The notes: a model not told the origin generated them from the letters alone. A DNA stretch of 38,028 nt from an uncultured Victivallales bacterium (GCA_934661375.1 CAKUJH010000032.1:1-38028); one strand, 5' to 3'; counted from the first letter of the stretch, positions 16,023 through 25,091 are shown. Made by a program: numbers and translations.

Positions 16023-16125
16023 ATCCTATTTTCAGAAAGATAATCCTCGTTTTTTCGAATATTTTCTGCAATATTCAAGTTAAAAATTTCCTTATATCTC
16101 TCTGATTAATCATCCTACTTTCAGA
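16023..16125. repeat. Pair of direct repeats upstream of the first pseudopilin
   Basis: ATCCTATTTTCAGA (16023-16036) and ATCCTACTTTCAGA (16112-16125) match at 13 of 14 positions and lie 89 bases apart in the 215-base gap between the regulator and the pseudopilin gene. They could be operators, with eight to nine helix turns between them allowing a loop. The gap otherwise shows AT-rich sequence and no gene. Confidence 0.4.
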
Positions 16126-16233
16126 TATTCTATATGGTTCTTTTCTCTTGAAAAAACATCCGCCGGCATTATTTTTACCATCAGACAGCACAAAAAGGAC
16201 TCATCAATAAAAACAAGGAAAGGAAACGAAATC

Positions 16234-16968
16234 ATGGCAAAACCCAAACAGCACTCATCTATCTCTTACCGGAAGCGCAACCTTCTGCGGTTCACGCTGA
16301 TAGAACTCCTCATCGTGATAGCGATCATTGCCATTCTGGCAGGGATGCTGCTGCCGGCATTGAACACAGCACGAGAAAAGGCGCGGGACGTGTCCTGCAA
16401 AAACAATCTGAAACAGATCGGATTGAGCGTTCATCTATATACGGACGACAACCGCGGCTACATTCTTTCGCGCGACAGCCGGAACGGATACTGCTGGCAT
16501 TATCTTCTGCTCCATTATGTTCTGAAAAAAGATCATGTGCTTTACAGTGTGGTGCATCACAGCAAGGCAAAACCCTTCCCGCTGTACCGCTGCCCATCCG
16601 ATCCGGACACCGCCAGTCATCAGGGGACCTGCGGCTTCTGCTCCAGCTATGCCCTCAACAGTCAGATCGCCCATACCTACCGGGGACCGGGACAAGGTGC
16701 AAATCTTGCCCCCGCGCAGCCGCTGGGGTCCTACAAAAAACCGACACAGCTCTGGCTGACTCTGGACGGCACCAACATCTGCTTTGCCTGGAGCGGCATG
16801 ACTCCGGGCAGCAACATCCGCTTTCTCCACAACGGCGGACGGCTGTTCAATGTCGGTTATGCAGACGGACATGTCGGACAGACCACCGGTGCGGAATATA
16901 TCCGCATCAAAAATCTGGCGCAGCCTTATCTGTATTATCCGTGGTACGACCGGAGCCGGGCGCAGTAA
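16234..16968 (+). CDS. Pseudopilin with prepilin-type N-terminus (cassette A)
   Basis: A 244-residue type IV pilin-like protein. A positively charged leader of 19 residues precedes FTLIELLIVIAIIAILAG, the prepilin peptidase site and hydrophobic helix, with the conserved Glu at mature position 5; MLLPALNTAREKARD and CKNNLKQIG follow as in Lentisphaerota/planctomycete pseudopilins. The residue before the cleavage site is Arg rather than the usual Gly. The C-terminal region contains RFLHNGGRLFNVGYADGHVG, a variant of the H-X9-DG processing-associated motif with eleven residues between. Ribosome site AAGGAAAGGA precedes the ATG. It lies 29 bases before the DUF4838 gene and is surely cotranscribed. 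Expected in the inner membrane and then a pseudopilus or the cell surface. Confidence 0.88.
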   Translation: MAKPKQHSSISYRKRNLLRFTLIELLIVIAIIAILAGMLLPALNTAREKARDVSCKNNLKQIGLSVHLYTDDNRGYILSRDSRNGYCWHYLLLHYVLKKDHVLYSVVHHSKAKPFPLYRCPSDPDTASHQGTCGFCSSYALNSQIAHTYRGPGQGANLAPAQPLGSYKKPTQLWLTLDGTNICFAWSGMTPGSNIRFLHNGGRLFNVGYADGHVGQTTGAEYIRIKNLAQPYLYYPWYDRSRAQ

Positions 16969-16997
16969 AATCAATAGATTCAAAAGGAACAGATTCC

Positions 16998-19841
16998 ATG
17001 AAAGAAAAACTTACAGCGGTCCTGCTGTCTCTGCTGCTGTGCGGCGGACTCCATGCCGGACTCGGCATTGTACTGCCGGAAAATCCCAGCCGTTACGAAA
17101 CCATGGCTGCCGGAGAATTGTCGGAACATCTGACTCTCGCTACCGGGAAAACTTATCCGGTAAGCCGGGGCGTTGTCCGGGAAAACCGCAATATTTTCAT
17201 CGGCAGTCACCTGAAAATTCAGGAACTGCTGAAAGGACCGCGTTCTTTCCGGAAAGAGGAATGGCTGGTGCAGGCTTTCGGCAATGATACTTTGATTCTC
17301 ACCGGAGGAACGCCGCGGGGAATACTCTATGCGGTTTACGAATTTCTGGAAAACGAACTGGGCGTGCTGTGGCTTGACGAATGGAGCACGCACGTTCCGC
17401 GCCGTCAGGAAATCACCTGGAACGTCGGATTGAAATATTCCGGGGAACCTTCGTTTGCCTGCCGGGGAGTTTATGCGTACTTCGGAGCGGACCGCGCCTT
17501 GCGTCATCGTTTTTACGCCCGCAACCGACAGAATCATTTTCATGATGAAAAATTCCGCAGCGGTGAAGCCTGGGATCGCGGCGTCAGTCCGGTGATCGGT
17601 TCGCCGCGATCCTGCCACACATTTTATAATTACACTCAGAACTGGGACAAAAGCCGGGATGCTCTGTTTTCGTGGTCTGCTCAGGCGCAAAAACATCTGC
17701 GGGCAACTTCCGCTTACGGTCCGGGACAAGTCTGTCTGAGCAATCCGGAAACGGTCCGGCTGTTTGCGGAACAGCTCCGGAAGTACATTCAGGCGGACAT
17801 ACAGTACAGCGACAAAGAGCAGGCTCCGGGAATTTATGTGATTTCGCCGAACGACAACATCTCTTACTGTGAATGTGAGCAATGCGAAACCGGTGTGCGG
17901 AAATATGGCGGACAGGCGGGGCTGCTGCTTCGTTTTGTCAATGCCTTGGCGGAAAATATTGAAAAAGATTATCCGCAGATCCGGCTGATGACCACCGCGT
18001 ATGTCAGCACCAAAGAGCTGCCGGCAGGAATCGTTCCGCACAAAAATGTGATGATTCAGATTGCGCTGCTCGGCAGTGAATTCAGCGGGGAACGCCGGGA
18101 CACCCATCGGGCGTACACACATCCGGTCAACCGGGAATCCGCCGAGATCATCCGGAAATGGCAGAAAATTGCCCCGATCGCCGTCTGGGATTATTGGTGT
18201 CTGAACCTCAACCGGGGACTGTATCCCGCGACCAATACCGTAAATCTCGCGGATTCTCTGCATTTTTATAAACGGAATAATGTAAAATTTGTTTTTGCGG
18301 AATGTCCCGACGCGCATCAGGCTTCGTTCCACGCGCTGCGGCTGTATGTCGGACTGCGGATGATGTGCAAGGAAAATCTGGATGTGCGTCAGGAGATCAT
18401 CCGGTTCATGAACGCCTATTACGGCAAAGCCGCACCCATGCTGCTGGCGTATCATGATGAATTGCAGAAACGCAACAGCGAGGTCCAGGGATCACTCTGC
18501 GACCTGCCGCTGAGCCGAAGAACAGATCTGGACGATGCGTTTTTCCATAAGGCGGAAGACTTCCTCACCAGAGCGGAAGCTGCGGAAAAAGACAATCCGG
18601 TCATTCTGGAACGCATTGGCAGGGAATGGATTCCCGTTTTACGGGCAAGGCTGGACAAACGCGCCATGCTGGAAAAACTGCCGCAGGAAAAGCAGCGGGA
18701 AATCGCCCGCCGTCTGCTTCAGCTGGAAACCGCCGCCATCCGGAAGTATCTGCCGGAAATCAAGCAGAAGACAGAGCTGAATCTTCTGAATATGTATATC
18801 CGCGGAATCCTTGCCGATATTCCCGCACTCCGCGGGTTTGAAAAGAAAGATGTCATCGCGGATTATGCCTGGCCGGTTCTGAGCGGACACCGGCAGACCT
18901 CCGTGTTCGATGACCCCGATGCCGCCGGCGGAAAAGCGGTCGGCATGACCGGACGCGAAGGCCGGGATGAACAGGAACGGAAACACTGTCAGGAAAACCG
19001 CGGCATCTCCTGCGGAGTTTATGACTTCCACAACCGGATCAGTCTTGCCATGGGAAACATTCCCCCGCAAGCGGTTCCGCAGGATGAAAAGTACCATTGG
19101 TACCGGGTCGGACGCTTCGAACTGGCGGCAAAATCTTTCCTGTGGATGCACTGGACCTGGCTCAGTCAGCAGCAGCTTGGCGGCGTATACGATGATTCCG
19201 GTCTGAACAATCATGTGGACGTCTATGCTTCCATCAAGGTCAGCGGACCGAATTACGTGAAAGGTTCGACGAAAGCCAATGTGTATGCCATTGACCGGGT
19301 AGTGGTCTGCCGAAGCACCAATCAGCCGGATCCATCCATGACGCCGCTGCCGGATGAACTGCGCAGCCGCAAGTGCATGTTCGAAATTTCCGGTCTGAAT
19401 CTGGGAAAGTTCCAACGCATACAAGCGGTTTATGATCCGGATTCCGCCACTCGCACAGCCTTGAAACTGGGCAGTCAGACAACTCACGCGAAACAGCAGC
19501 TGATGCTCGGCATGTATGACCGGAACCGGAAAAAAGTAACTGCGCGGATTCAGGTGAATCCCATTCCGACGGATGAGAAATATCATCCGTATTCACTCGG
19601 AGTGATGACTGTTCCGGAAGCAGGATATATCTTTGCCCATGCATCCTGTCTGCTTCGGGTTGACCTGCATCAGCTGTACAGCAAACTGGACGCAGGAAAA
19701 AAGTACGAGATTGTGCTGATGGTCAAAGCGGAAGGTCCGGCGTATGTTCCGGGTTCAGTCAGGGAAAATGCGGTTTCACTCAGTCAGATATTCCTGCTGG
19801 AACCGAAAAAATCATTGAACTGCAAATCAAAGGAAGACTAA
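16998..19841 (+). CDS. Secreted DUF4838 protein, GH67-like N-domain (cassette A)
   Basis: A 947-residue exported protein. Residues 1-20 are a signal peptide (MKEKLTAVLLSLLLCGGLHA). The next 130 residues resemble the N-terminal domain shared by alpha-glucuronidases and GH20-type enzymes (AGELSEHLTLATGKTYPVSR, ILTGGTPRGILYAVYEFLE, LGVLWLDEW). The central part, about residues 200-480, fits DUF4838: SPNDNISYCECEQC, GLLLRFVNALAENI and VWDYWCLNLN. The last 300 residues are probably two beta-sandwich domains, unassigned. DUF4838 proteins are thought to be TIM-barrel glycan-active enzymes, activity unproven. AAAGGAA lies nine bases before the ATG at 16998; an in-frame ATG at 16941 would overlap the pseudopilin gene and lacks a signal peptide. 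Confidence 0.82.
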   Translation: MKEKLTAVLLSLLLCGGLHAGLGIVLPENPSRYETMAAGELSEHLTLATGKTYPVSRGVVRENRNIFIGSHLKIQELLKGPRSFRKEEWLVQAFGNDTLILTGGTPRGILYAVYEFLENELGVLWLDEWSTHVPRRQEITWNVGLKYSGEPSFACRGVYAYFGADRALRHRFYARNRQNHFHDEKFRSGEAWDRGVSPVIGSPRSCHTFYNYTQNWDKSRDALFSWSAQAQKHLRATSAYGPGQVCLSNPETVRLFAEQLRKYIQADIQYSDKEQAPGIYVISPNDNISYCECEQCETGVRKYGGQAGLLLRFVNALAENIEKDYPQIRLMTTAYVSTKELPAGIVPHKNVMIQIALLGSEFSGERRDTHRAYTHPVNRESAEIIRKWQKIAPIAVWDYWCLNLNRGLYPATNTVNLADSLHFYKRNNVKFVFAECPDAHQASFHALRLYVGLRMMCKENLDVRQEIIRFMNAYYGKAAPMLLAYHDELQKRNSEVQGSLCDLPLSRRTDLDDAFFHKAEDFLTRAEAAEKDNPVILERIGREWIPVLRARLDKRAMLEKLPQEKQREIARRLLQLETAAIRKYLPEIKQKTELNLLNMYIRGILADIPALRGFEKKDVIADYAWPVLSGHRQTSVFDDPDAAGGKAVGMTGREGRDEQERKHCQENRGISCGVYDFHNRISLAMGNIPPQAVPQDEKYHWYRVGRFELAAKSFLWMHWTWLSQQQLGGVYDDSGLNNHVDVYASIKVSGPNYVKGSTKANVYAIDRVVVCRSTNQPDPSMTPLPDELRSRKCMFEISGLNLGKFQRIQAVYDPDSATRTALKLGSQTTHAKQQLMLGMYDRNRKKVTARIQVNPIPTDEKYHPYSLGVMTVPEAGYIFAHASCLLRVDLHQLYSKLDAGKKYEIVLMVKAEGPAYVPGSVRENAVSLSQIFLLEPKKSLNCKSKED

Positions 19842-19888
19842 TTTACCGGATAATAAATTTCTCCCGAACTGAAACATTATTGACACAA

Positions 19889-19934
19889 ATCCGGCACGGT
19901 TTGAGCATGGTTTCAAGCCGTCCGGAATTTTTTT
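19889..19934 (+). terminator. Intrinsic terminator after cassette A
   Basis: TCCGGCACGGTTTGA pairs with TTCAAGCCGTCCGGA (one bulged C and a G-T pair) around a short loop and is followed by ATTTTTTTG. It separates the DUF4838 gene from the next regulator. Confidence 0.8.
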
Positions 19935-19968
19935 GTCCCAAAATACGGACTCCGAACAAAAACGGCAA

Positions 19969-19996
19969 TTGACATTATACGGAAAAAGATTATAAT
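19969..19996 (+). promoter_or_regulatory. Strong predicted promoter of the second GntR-type regulator
   Basis: TTGACA (19969-19974) and TATAAT (19991-19996) both match consensus, with a 16-base spacer, 30 bases before the regulator start. CGGA-C-TCCG (19946-19954), a small palindrome with the same TCCG/CGGA arms as the operators of the first regulator, lies 14 bases before the -35 box. Confidence 0.7.
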
Positions 19997-20026
19997 GGAT
20001 TGACAGAGAGAACAGGAGGATTCGCA

Positions 20027-21187
20027 ATGAAGGGCAGCAACGGCATTCGGCAGGAACGTCTCAACACGGCAAGACTTTACTTGTCGCGCTGCATTGAAGC
20101 AACCCGGATCGGCGAGCGGCTGCCCTCCATCCGTGATATGGTGAAAGAAAGCGGAACCACCCGGTCGGCTGTCGAAAGCGCCATAGCCCAAAATCGCGAA
20201 AAGGGTCTGCTCAAAATCATTCCGGGCAGCGGCATCATCCGCAGCGGCGCCAGTCCAGTCCGCGGAAAAATCATTGATGTCGTCGGCTGCCACAACGGTA
20301 CCGCATCCTACGGATTCAACAGTTTTCAGAGCTATTTCATCAATTATTTCAATGAAGTCATTTCCAGGGAAAGTTATGCCATGCGGCTGCATGTAGTGTC
20401 CATTCATGATCCGCTTTCGGAGTATCGGCGGATTGCAGAACTGGAAGACAGCTGCGGCGTGGTCCTGCTGGCGGTACAGACGCTGGACATTGTCAACACG
20501 TTCCGGATAACCGGCAAGACTGTGGTTTGCGCGTTTCCGCTGACGGAATGGCTGGACTGTTCCTATCTGTCGGACGGTCCGCTGATTTCCCTGCTGCTCC
20601 GGGAGATTCACCGGCTGGGTTATAAACGGATTGCGTATGTTTCCAATCTTCCGGAGAAAGCCTCCAATCACGTTTCCGGCGGACGCATCATCGAATACTG
20701 CCGTTTTCTGCTGGAACATCAGCTGGACTTCAATCCGCGCTGGCTGCTCTACTGCCCGGATGATGAACAGGATTTCCACCGGAAACTTGATGATATGTTT
20801 TCCTGCCGTCCGTTCCCGGAAATGATTCTGCTGCCGGACAGCATGGTGGAAAGTCTCTATTTTTATCTGCGGCAGAAAGGGATTGAACCCGGCAAAGGGT
20901 TCGGGGTCTGCGCCATTGACGGTATGCCGGAAATTTTCCGTCTCTCTCCGAAACCGGCTTCCGGTTCCAATCCGCGCGACCTGGCGGCAATAAAAACCTG
21001 GGAAATTCTCAAAGAATGTCTGGTAAATGATAAAATCCGTCAGCAGACCTGCAACACCTATCATTTTTATCCGGGAGATTCTCTCCCGCAGCTTCAGACC
21101 GAATACAATATATCCCATCGCACTGAATTATTGACATCAGATATAGAACAGCAGAAAGAAAACAGAATGCAAAAACAGAAAGCATAA
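20027..21187 (+). CDS. GntR-type regulator with LacI-like sensor domain (cassette B)
   Basis: A 386-residue regulator built like the one at 14984. Residues 8-75 are a GntR winged helix: LYLSRCIEATRIGERLPSIR, then DMVKESGTTRSAVESAIAQN and the wing EKGLLKIIPGSGII. A PBP-like sensor follows, with EIHRLGYKRIAYVSNLPEKA as the LacI-type turn and FGVCAIDGMPEIF near the end. AGGAGG precedes the ATG at 20027 by nine bases; an in-frame start at 20000 lies before that site. The C-terminal tail is hydrophilic (QQKENRMQKQKA). It heads the second regulator-pseudopilin-secreted protein cassette and probably controls it. Confidence 0.78.
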   Translation: MKGSNGIRQERLNTARLYLSRCIEATRIGERLPSIRDMVKESGTTRSAVESAIAQNREKGLLKIIPGSGIIRSGASPVRGKIIDVVGCHNGTASYGFNSFQSYFINYFNEVISRESYAMRLHVVSIHDPLSEYRRIAELEDSCGVVLLAVQTLDIVNTFRITGKTVVCAFPLTEWLDCSYLSDGPLISLLLREIHRLGYKRIAYVSNLPEKASNHVSGGRIIEYCRFLLEHQLDFNPRWLLYCPDDEQDFHRKLDDMFSCRPFPEMILLPDSMVESLYFYLRQKGIEPGKGFGVCAIDGMPEIFRLSPKPASGSNPRDLAAIKTWEILKECLVNDKIRQQTCNTYHFYPGDSLPQLQTEYNISHRTELLTSDIEQQKENRMQKQKA

Positions 21188-21256
21188 AATAAAAACCAGA
21201 AAGGATTGAATATGCAGACAGGTGAAAAACACAAAGTCGGAAAGGAGAACCAGACC

Positions 21257-21937
21257 ATGAACAATTTGATGCGTAAACCGTTGAGTTTTACATTGATAGA
21301 ACTCCTCGTCGTGATAGCGGTCATTGCGATTCTGGCGGGAATGCTCCTGCCCGCATTGAACCGGGCAAGACTCCAGGCGCAGAATGTCCAGTGTCTGAAC
21401 AATCTCAAACAGCTGGGAACGGGCTGTGTCAATTACTCCGTGGATTATTATGATTTCCTGCCGATTTACCGGAATGCAGACGGAGTGTACTGGATCAGCG
21501 GCATCACCCGGACCCTCACGGCAAAAACCAAAAACTACGGCTGGAACTGGGGATGGGACAGCACCGTGGATATGTCTGTCCGGAAATTGTTCCTCTGTCC
21601 GCAAGGCACAGCGGAAAACAATTGCGGAATCACCTACGGATACAACCGCTATATCGGATACATGGATTCATCCTGGGGCTATCCGGCTTATGCGCTGTAC
21701 GCTCCGCTCAAACAGGGAAAAACCAAGCAGGCATCGCAAAAAATTCTGATAACAGACGTCAAATGCAAAACCAACAGACAGGGACAATACTGGGGATTTG
21801 AAGCAGATGATATAAATCCTGTCCTCAGTCCGCTGGATCGCCGTCATCAGAAACGGGTTGCCGTACTGGCGCTGGATTTTCACGCGGAACTGAAACCGAC
21901 TTCATGGCGCGGAAGAGAATTATATGACATACGATAA
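21257..21937 (+). CDS. Pseudopilin with prepilin-type N-terminus (cassette B)
   Basis: A 226-residue pilin-like protein with leader MNNLMRKPLS, then FTLIELLVVIAVIAILAG and MLLPALNRARLQAQN, CLNNLKQLG. The residue before the cleavage site is Ser, not Gly. Near the C-terminus RRHQKRVAVLALDFHAE matches the H-X9-D spacing of the H-X9-DG motif, with Phe replacing Gly. The ATG at 21257 has AAAGGAG ten bases upstream; an in-frame ATG at 21212 with AAAGGA six bases upstream would add 15 hydrophilic residues and cannot be excluded. It lies between its regulator and a 1024-residue secreted protein, mirroring cassette A. Confidence 0.87.
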   Translation: MNNLMRKPLSFTLIELLVVIAVIAILAGMLLPALNRARLQAQNVQCLNNLKQLGTGCVNYSVDYYDFLPIYRNADGVYWISGITRTLTAKTKNYGWNWGWDSTVDMSVRKLFLCPQGTAENNCGITYGYNRYIGYMDSSWGYPAYALYAPLKQGKTKQASQKILITDVKCKTNRQGQYWGFEADDINPVLSPLDRRHQKRVAVLALDFHAELKPTSWRGRELYDIR

Positions 21938-21969
21938 AAAAATGCAACCGCAAAAAAAGAGGAAAACAT

Positions 21970-24900
21970 ATGAATAAGATTCTCATTCTGCTGTCCGGAC
22001 TTGCCATCCTGACCTCCGTCACGTATGCGCAATCCCTTCCCGCTCCGCCGGAAGGAAAAAATCTTTTCTCCAATCCGGCGATGAATCTGGAAAACGGGAG
22101 AATTCCTCATTGGGAAAACCATGGGGGAGCCCAGATTTCCCTGTCCGCGGGAAAAGATAATGAAACAGCTTTTCTGCGTGCCGTCACTTCAAAACCGGGG
22201 TATCACCTGGGGCTGGCGCGGACACTTCCCCTGAAACCGGACACAGAATATCTGTACTATACTATTGTCCGCGGAAAAATTGCCAAAGACTCCAAAATCG
22301 TACTGCTGTATGTGGAAGGGAAACAGTCCGGCATGAAAAAAGCGGCGTTCATCCGTTCTAAAACCACATACAGCAAGGATTTTCCATGGTCGCTGCACAG
22401 TGTGAAATTCAAAACGCCTGCCGACTTTTCCGGCAGTGCTATTTTCTATCCGGTGCTGTTCTACGGTGAATGCACTGTGGACATAGCCAATACCGGGCTG
22501 CTGGAACTGAAACCGTCGATTCCGAAAAATTATGCCAACATATTGGTCAACCCGCAGTTCCGGGCAGGACAGGGAAATCACCCGGTCGACTGGAACTCAA
22601 ATTTCGAAGACGAGCAGAAATTTTTCCGTTTCACCCGTGAACCGGACGGAACCAATATTGTAACCCTGCGTCCGCGGAAAAAACCGCTGGTCCTGAATCA
22701 GACGGGCATCCGTCTGCGGACCGGGAAGCAATACCGGATCGGCGCGACAATACGCACCCGGAATCTGGATGCAAAACGTTCCGGCATCATCCTTTACACT
22801 ACCGCCTGGCAGAAGGAAACAGGGACTCCGAAACTGCCGGCAGACACCAGCGGCTGGCAGAAACTGGAAGCCACCGTAACCCTGCCGCCCTCGCCTTACA
22901 ACATGTACTCTTTTGCCGTCTACACAGTCGATAATGAACACGGTGAAATTGACGTCAAAGAGCCGTTCCTGTACCCGGTCGATGATGACGCGGCACAGGG
23001 AATCAAACCGGCAGCGGAAATTTCCAGACTTTACCGGATCACGCCGGTCAAACCGCTGCTTGCAGACATCAATCCGGAAAATCCGGAACTGATTTTTTCT
23101 TTCCGTTACGATCTGCCGGGCAAGGAAACCGATTATGAATGTCGGCTCCGAACCAGAATGAACGGAAAAAAAGACTGGAGTCCGGCACAGACTTTCCCGC
23201 TCCGCGGACAACAGATTCAAACGCATCTGGAAAAAATTTCCGCCGGGAGCGGAACACTGCAAGTGGAAGTGGTCAACCGCATTACAGGAAAAATCATTGC
23301 TTCGGAAACCTATCCTTTCACGGCGAAAAAACCGGTAAAAATCAGCCGTAAAGCGGAAAAACAGCTGAATATGCTGACCCGCCGTCTCTTCACCGGCAAA
23401 ACGCGCGACGGAAAAATTCTTTTCTCCAATCCCCGCGCCGGCTGGATTTATCTGCGGCTCTCCCAGGGCAGTGAAAAAACCACGGCGCATTTTCCCGGAC
23501 AAGCGGACAATCTGCTTTTTCCCGGACCGGATCACTCGCTGGAAACGATGCGTTATCTGCCGGCGGGCGATCAGGAAATTATTCTGAACGGAACAACCGG
23601 CGGAGAGACCATTGTCAACGCCGTTCCGGAAATCATCGTCTACTGCTACCCCATTGTGCCGGGAGCTCCGCGCACCGAATCCTTTCACCCGCTGCTGGTG
23701 AAAAAACATCTGTTCCCCAACATCAATACCTTCACACACGGTTACGGCATTGAAACACTTCCGGCGGGCGAATACGAATCTCTCATGCGCCGCGGCATTC
23801 AATGGATGGGACAGCTCTGTATGCTTCTGGACTACAATCCGGAACAGGGCAAGGAACGCGAAACGCCTGAACAGCTGCTCCGCCGTTTTGAACGTCATCA
23901 CCAGTTCCCATACATGTCCGGTTTTGCATTTGATGAAATCGACATTTCCCGGACCGAAGAAAAAATGTTCTACATGGCTGCTATCTGGAAAACTCTTCCG
24001 GACAAAAAACATATCTACACCTGGTCATCCGGGGTGAAATTCATGGTCAACGGCTTGAACACGCATTACTTTGCAGGAGCGGTCAACAACGCCGGCGGAC
24101 GCGGCAAATTCCTTTTTGAATGCTACTCCCGGACCCAGGAAACAGAAGCGCGGGCGGCTGAATATCTGGAAGATTATCTGAATGAAACCATCCGGCGGGC
24201 GGAACAGCTGCTTCCCGGAGCCGCGGAAAAATCGTTCATCATCAACGGAGCCTACACCAATCAGGGCGAATACAACACGGACACCTATGACGGACCGGAT
24301 GTCAAATATTTCTGGGACATGTATTTTCACAAACTGGCAAACGACAGGGAATTCAAAAATCTTTACGGCGTCGGGCTGTATTCTCTGCGCACTGCCAACG
24401 AAGAAAGTATGCGCTGGGCAATGAAACTTTTCCGGCACTACGCGCTGGAAGGCAATCGCGACAGTCTGGCGAAACGGTACGGGTACAAGTATCTGCCCGG
24501 ATTGGTGAAAAACGGCGATTTCATATCGGGTTTGACTCACTGGCAGGCTGACGCCGCGAAAAAAGACTCGCTGCGGCATGAAAGAATTGACAATTTCGGA
24601 CGTTCCGTTCTGCGGCGGATCAATGAAAAAGATGCCGCTCTGGGCGACAATGTATGCGTTTTCCGGCAATCGGCAAAAGGTCCGAACCGACTGTCACAGA
24701 AAATCAACGGGCTGAAACCCGGAGAAAAATATGTACTGCGTTATGCCGTGGTGAACCGCCAGGAAGCCAGCCAGAAAAAACCGTCCGGGAAAAAATATCC
24801 GCTGACAGTAACTCTGGATGGAGCGGAAAACATCACCGGGACATCGCCGCTCGGAAAGTATGTCGGAGCCGACGGCATTACGGTTGCGGGACTCGTCAAC

Positions 24901-25044
24901 AACTGCGCGCTGGTTTTCCAGCCGGCACGGGAAAATGTCACGATCACTTTCAGTGACGGTCCCGCAGATGCCGCTTCCGGCAATGCGGGACAGGAACTGC
25001 TGCTGAACAGCATCCGGATCGCGCCGTATTTTGCGGAAGACTGA
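21970..25044 (+). CDS. Large secreted protein with three carbohydrate-binding-like domains (cassette B)
   Basis: A 1024-residue protein I cannot assign to a known family. Residues 1-20 are a signal peptide ending VTYAQS. Three domains start with a shared pattern: NLFSNPAMNLENGRIPHWE (near 30), NILVNPQFRAGQGNHPVDW (near 190) and LVKNGDFISGLTHWQ (near 850); this is the look of CBM4/9-type jelly rolls. A beta-sandwich-like stretch sits around 350-450. The region 580-830 looks like a TIM-barrel enzyme: MRRGIQWMGQLCMLLDYNPE, YMSGFAFDEIDIS (near 650) and FIINGAYTNQGEYNTDTYDG; the acidic residues in FAFDEID are candidate catalytic ones. Glycan-active function is inferred from domains and context. 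It is 32 bases after the pseudopilin and probably cotranscribed. Confidence 0.72.
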   Translation: MNKILILLSGLAILTSVTYAQSLPAPPEGKNLFSNPAMNLENGRIPHWENHGGAQISLSAGKDNETAFLRAVTSKPGYHLGLARTLPLKPDTEYLYYTIVRGKIAKDSKIVLLYVEGKQSGMKKAAFIRSKTTYSKDFPWSLHSVKFKTPADFSGSAIFYPVLFYGECTVDIANTGLLELKPSIPKNYANILVNPQFRAGQGNHPVDWNSNFEDEQKFFRFTREPDGTNIVTLRPRKKPLVLNQTGIRLRTGKQYRIGATIRTRNLDAKRSGIILYTTAWQKETGTPKLPADTSGWQKLEATVTLPPSPYNMYSFAVYTVDNEHGEIDVKEPFLYPVDDDAAQGIKPAAEISRLYRITPVKPLLADINPENPELIFSFRYDLPGKETDYECRLRTRMNGKKDWSPAQTFPLRGQQIQTHLEKISAGSGTLQVEVVNRITGKIIASETYPFTAKKPVKISRKAEKQLNMLTRRLFTGKTRDGKILFSNPRAGWIYLRLSQGSEKTTAHFPGQADNLLFPGPDHSLETMRYLPAGDQEIILNGTTGGETIVNAVPEIIVYCYPIVPGAPRTESFHPLLVKKHLFPNINTFTHGYGIETLPAGEYESLMRRGIQWMGQLCMLLDYNPEQGKERETPEQLLRRFERHHQFPYMSGFAFDEIDISRTEEKMFYMAAIWKTLPDKKHIYTWSSGVKFMVNGLNTHYFAGAVNNAGGRGKFLFECYSRTQETEARAAEYLEDYLNETIRRAEQLLPGAAEKSFIINGAYTNQGEYNTDTYDGPDVKYFWDMYFHKLANDREFKNLYGVGLYSLRTANEESMRWAMKLFRHYALEGNRDSLAKRYGYKYLPGLVKNGDFISGLTHWQADAAKKDSLRHERIDNFGRSVLRRINEKDAALGDNVCVFRQSAKGPNRLSQKINGLKPGEKYVLRYAVVNRQEASQKKPSGKKYPLTVTLDGAENITGTSPLGKYVGADGITVAGLVNNCALVFQPARENVTITFSDGPADAASGNAGQELLLNSIRIAPYFAED

Positions 25045-25091
25045 TTTTCGCAAAATACAGCTTTTATGAATTCCTATGGGGAAAATGGCGG

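Noticed and set aside
16019..16233. Possible small gene or RNA in the gap before the first pseudopilin
   Set aside because: No start with a ribosome site and no stable fold was seen; only the pair of direct repeats is reported.
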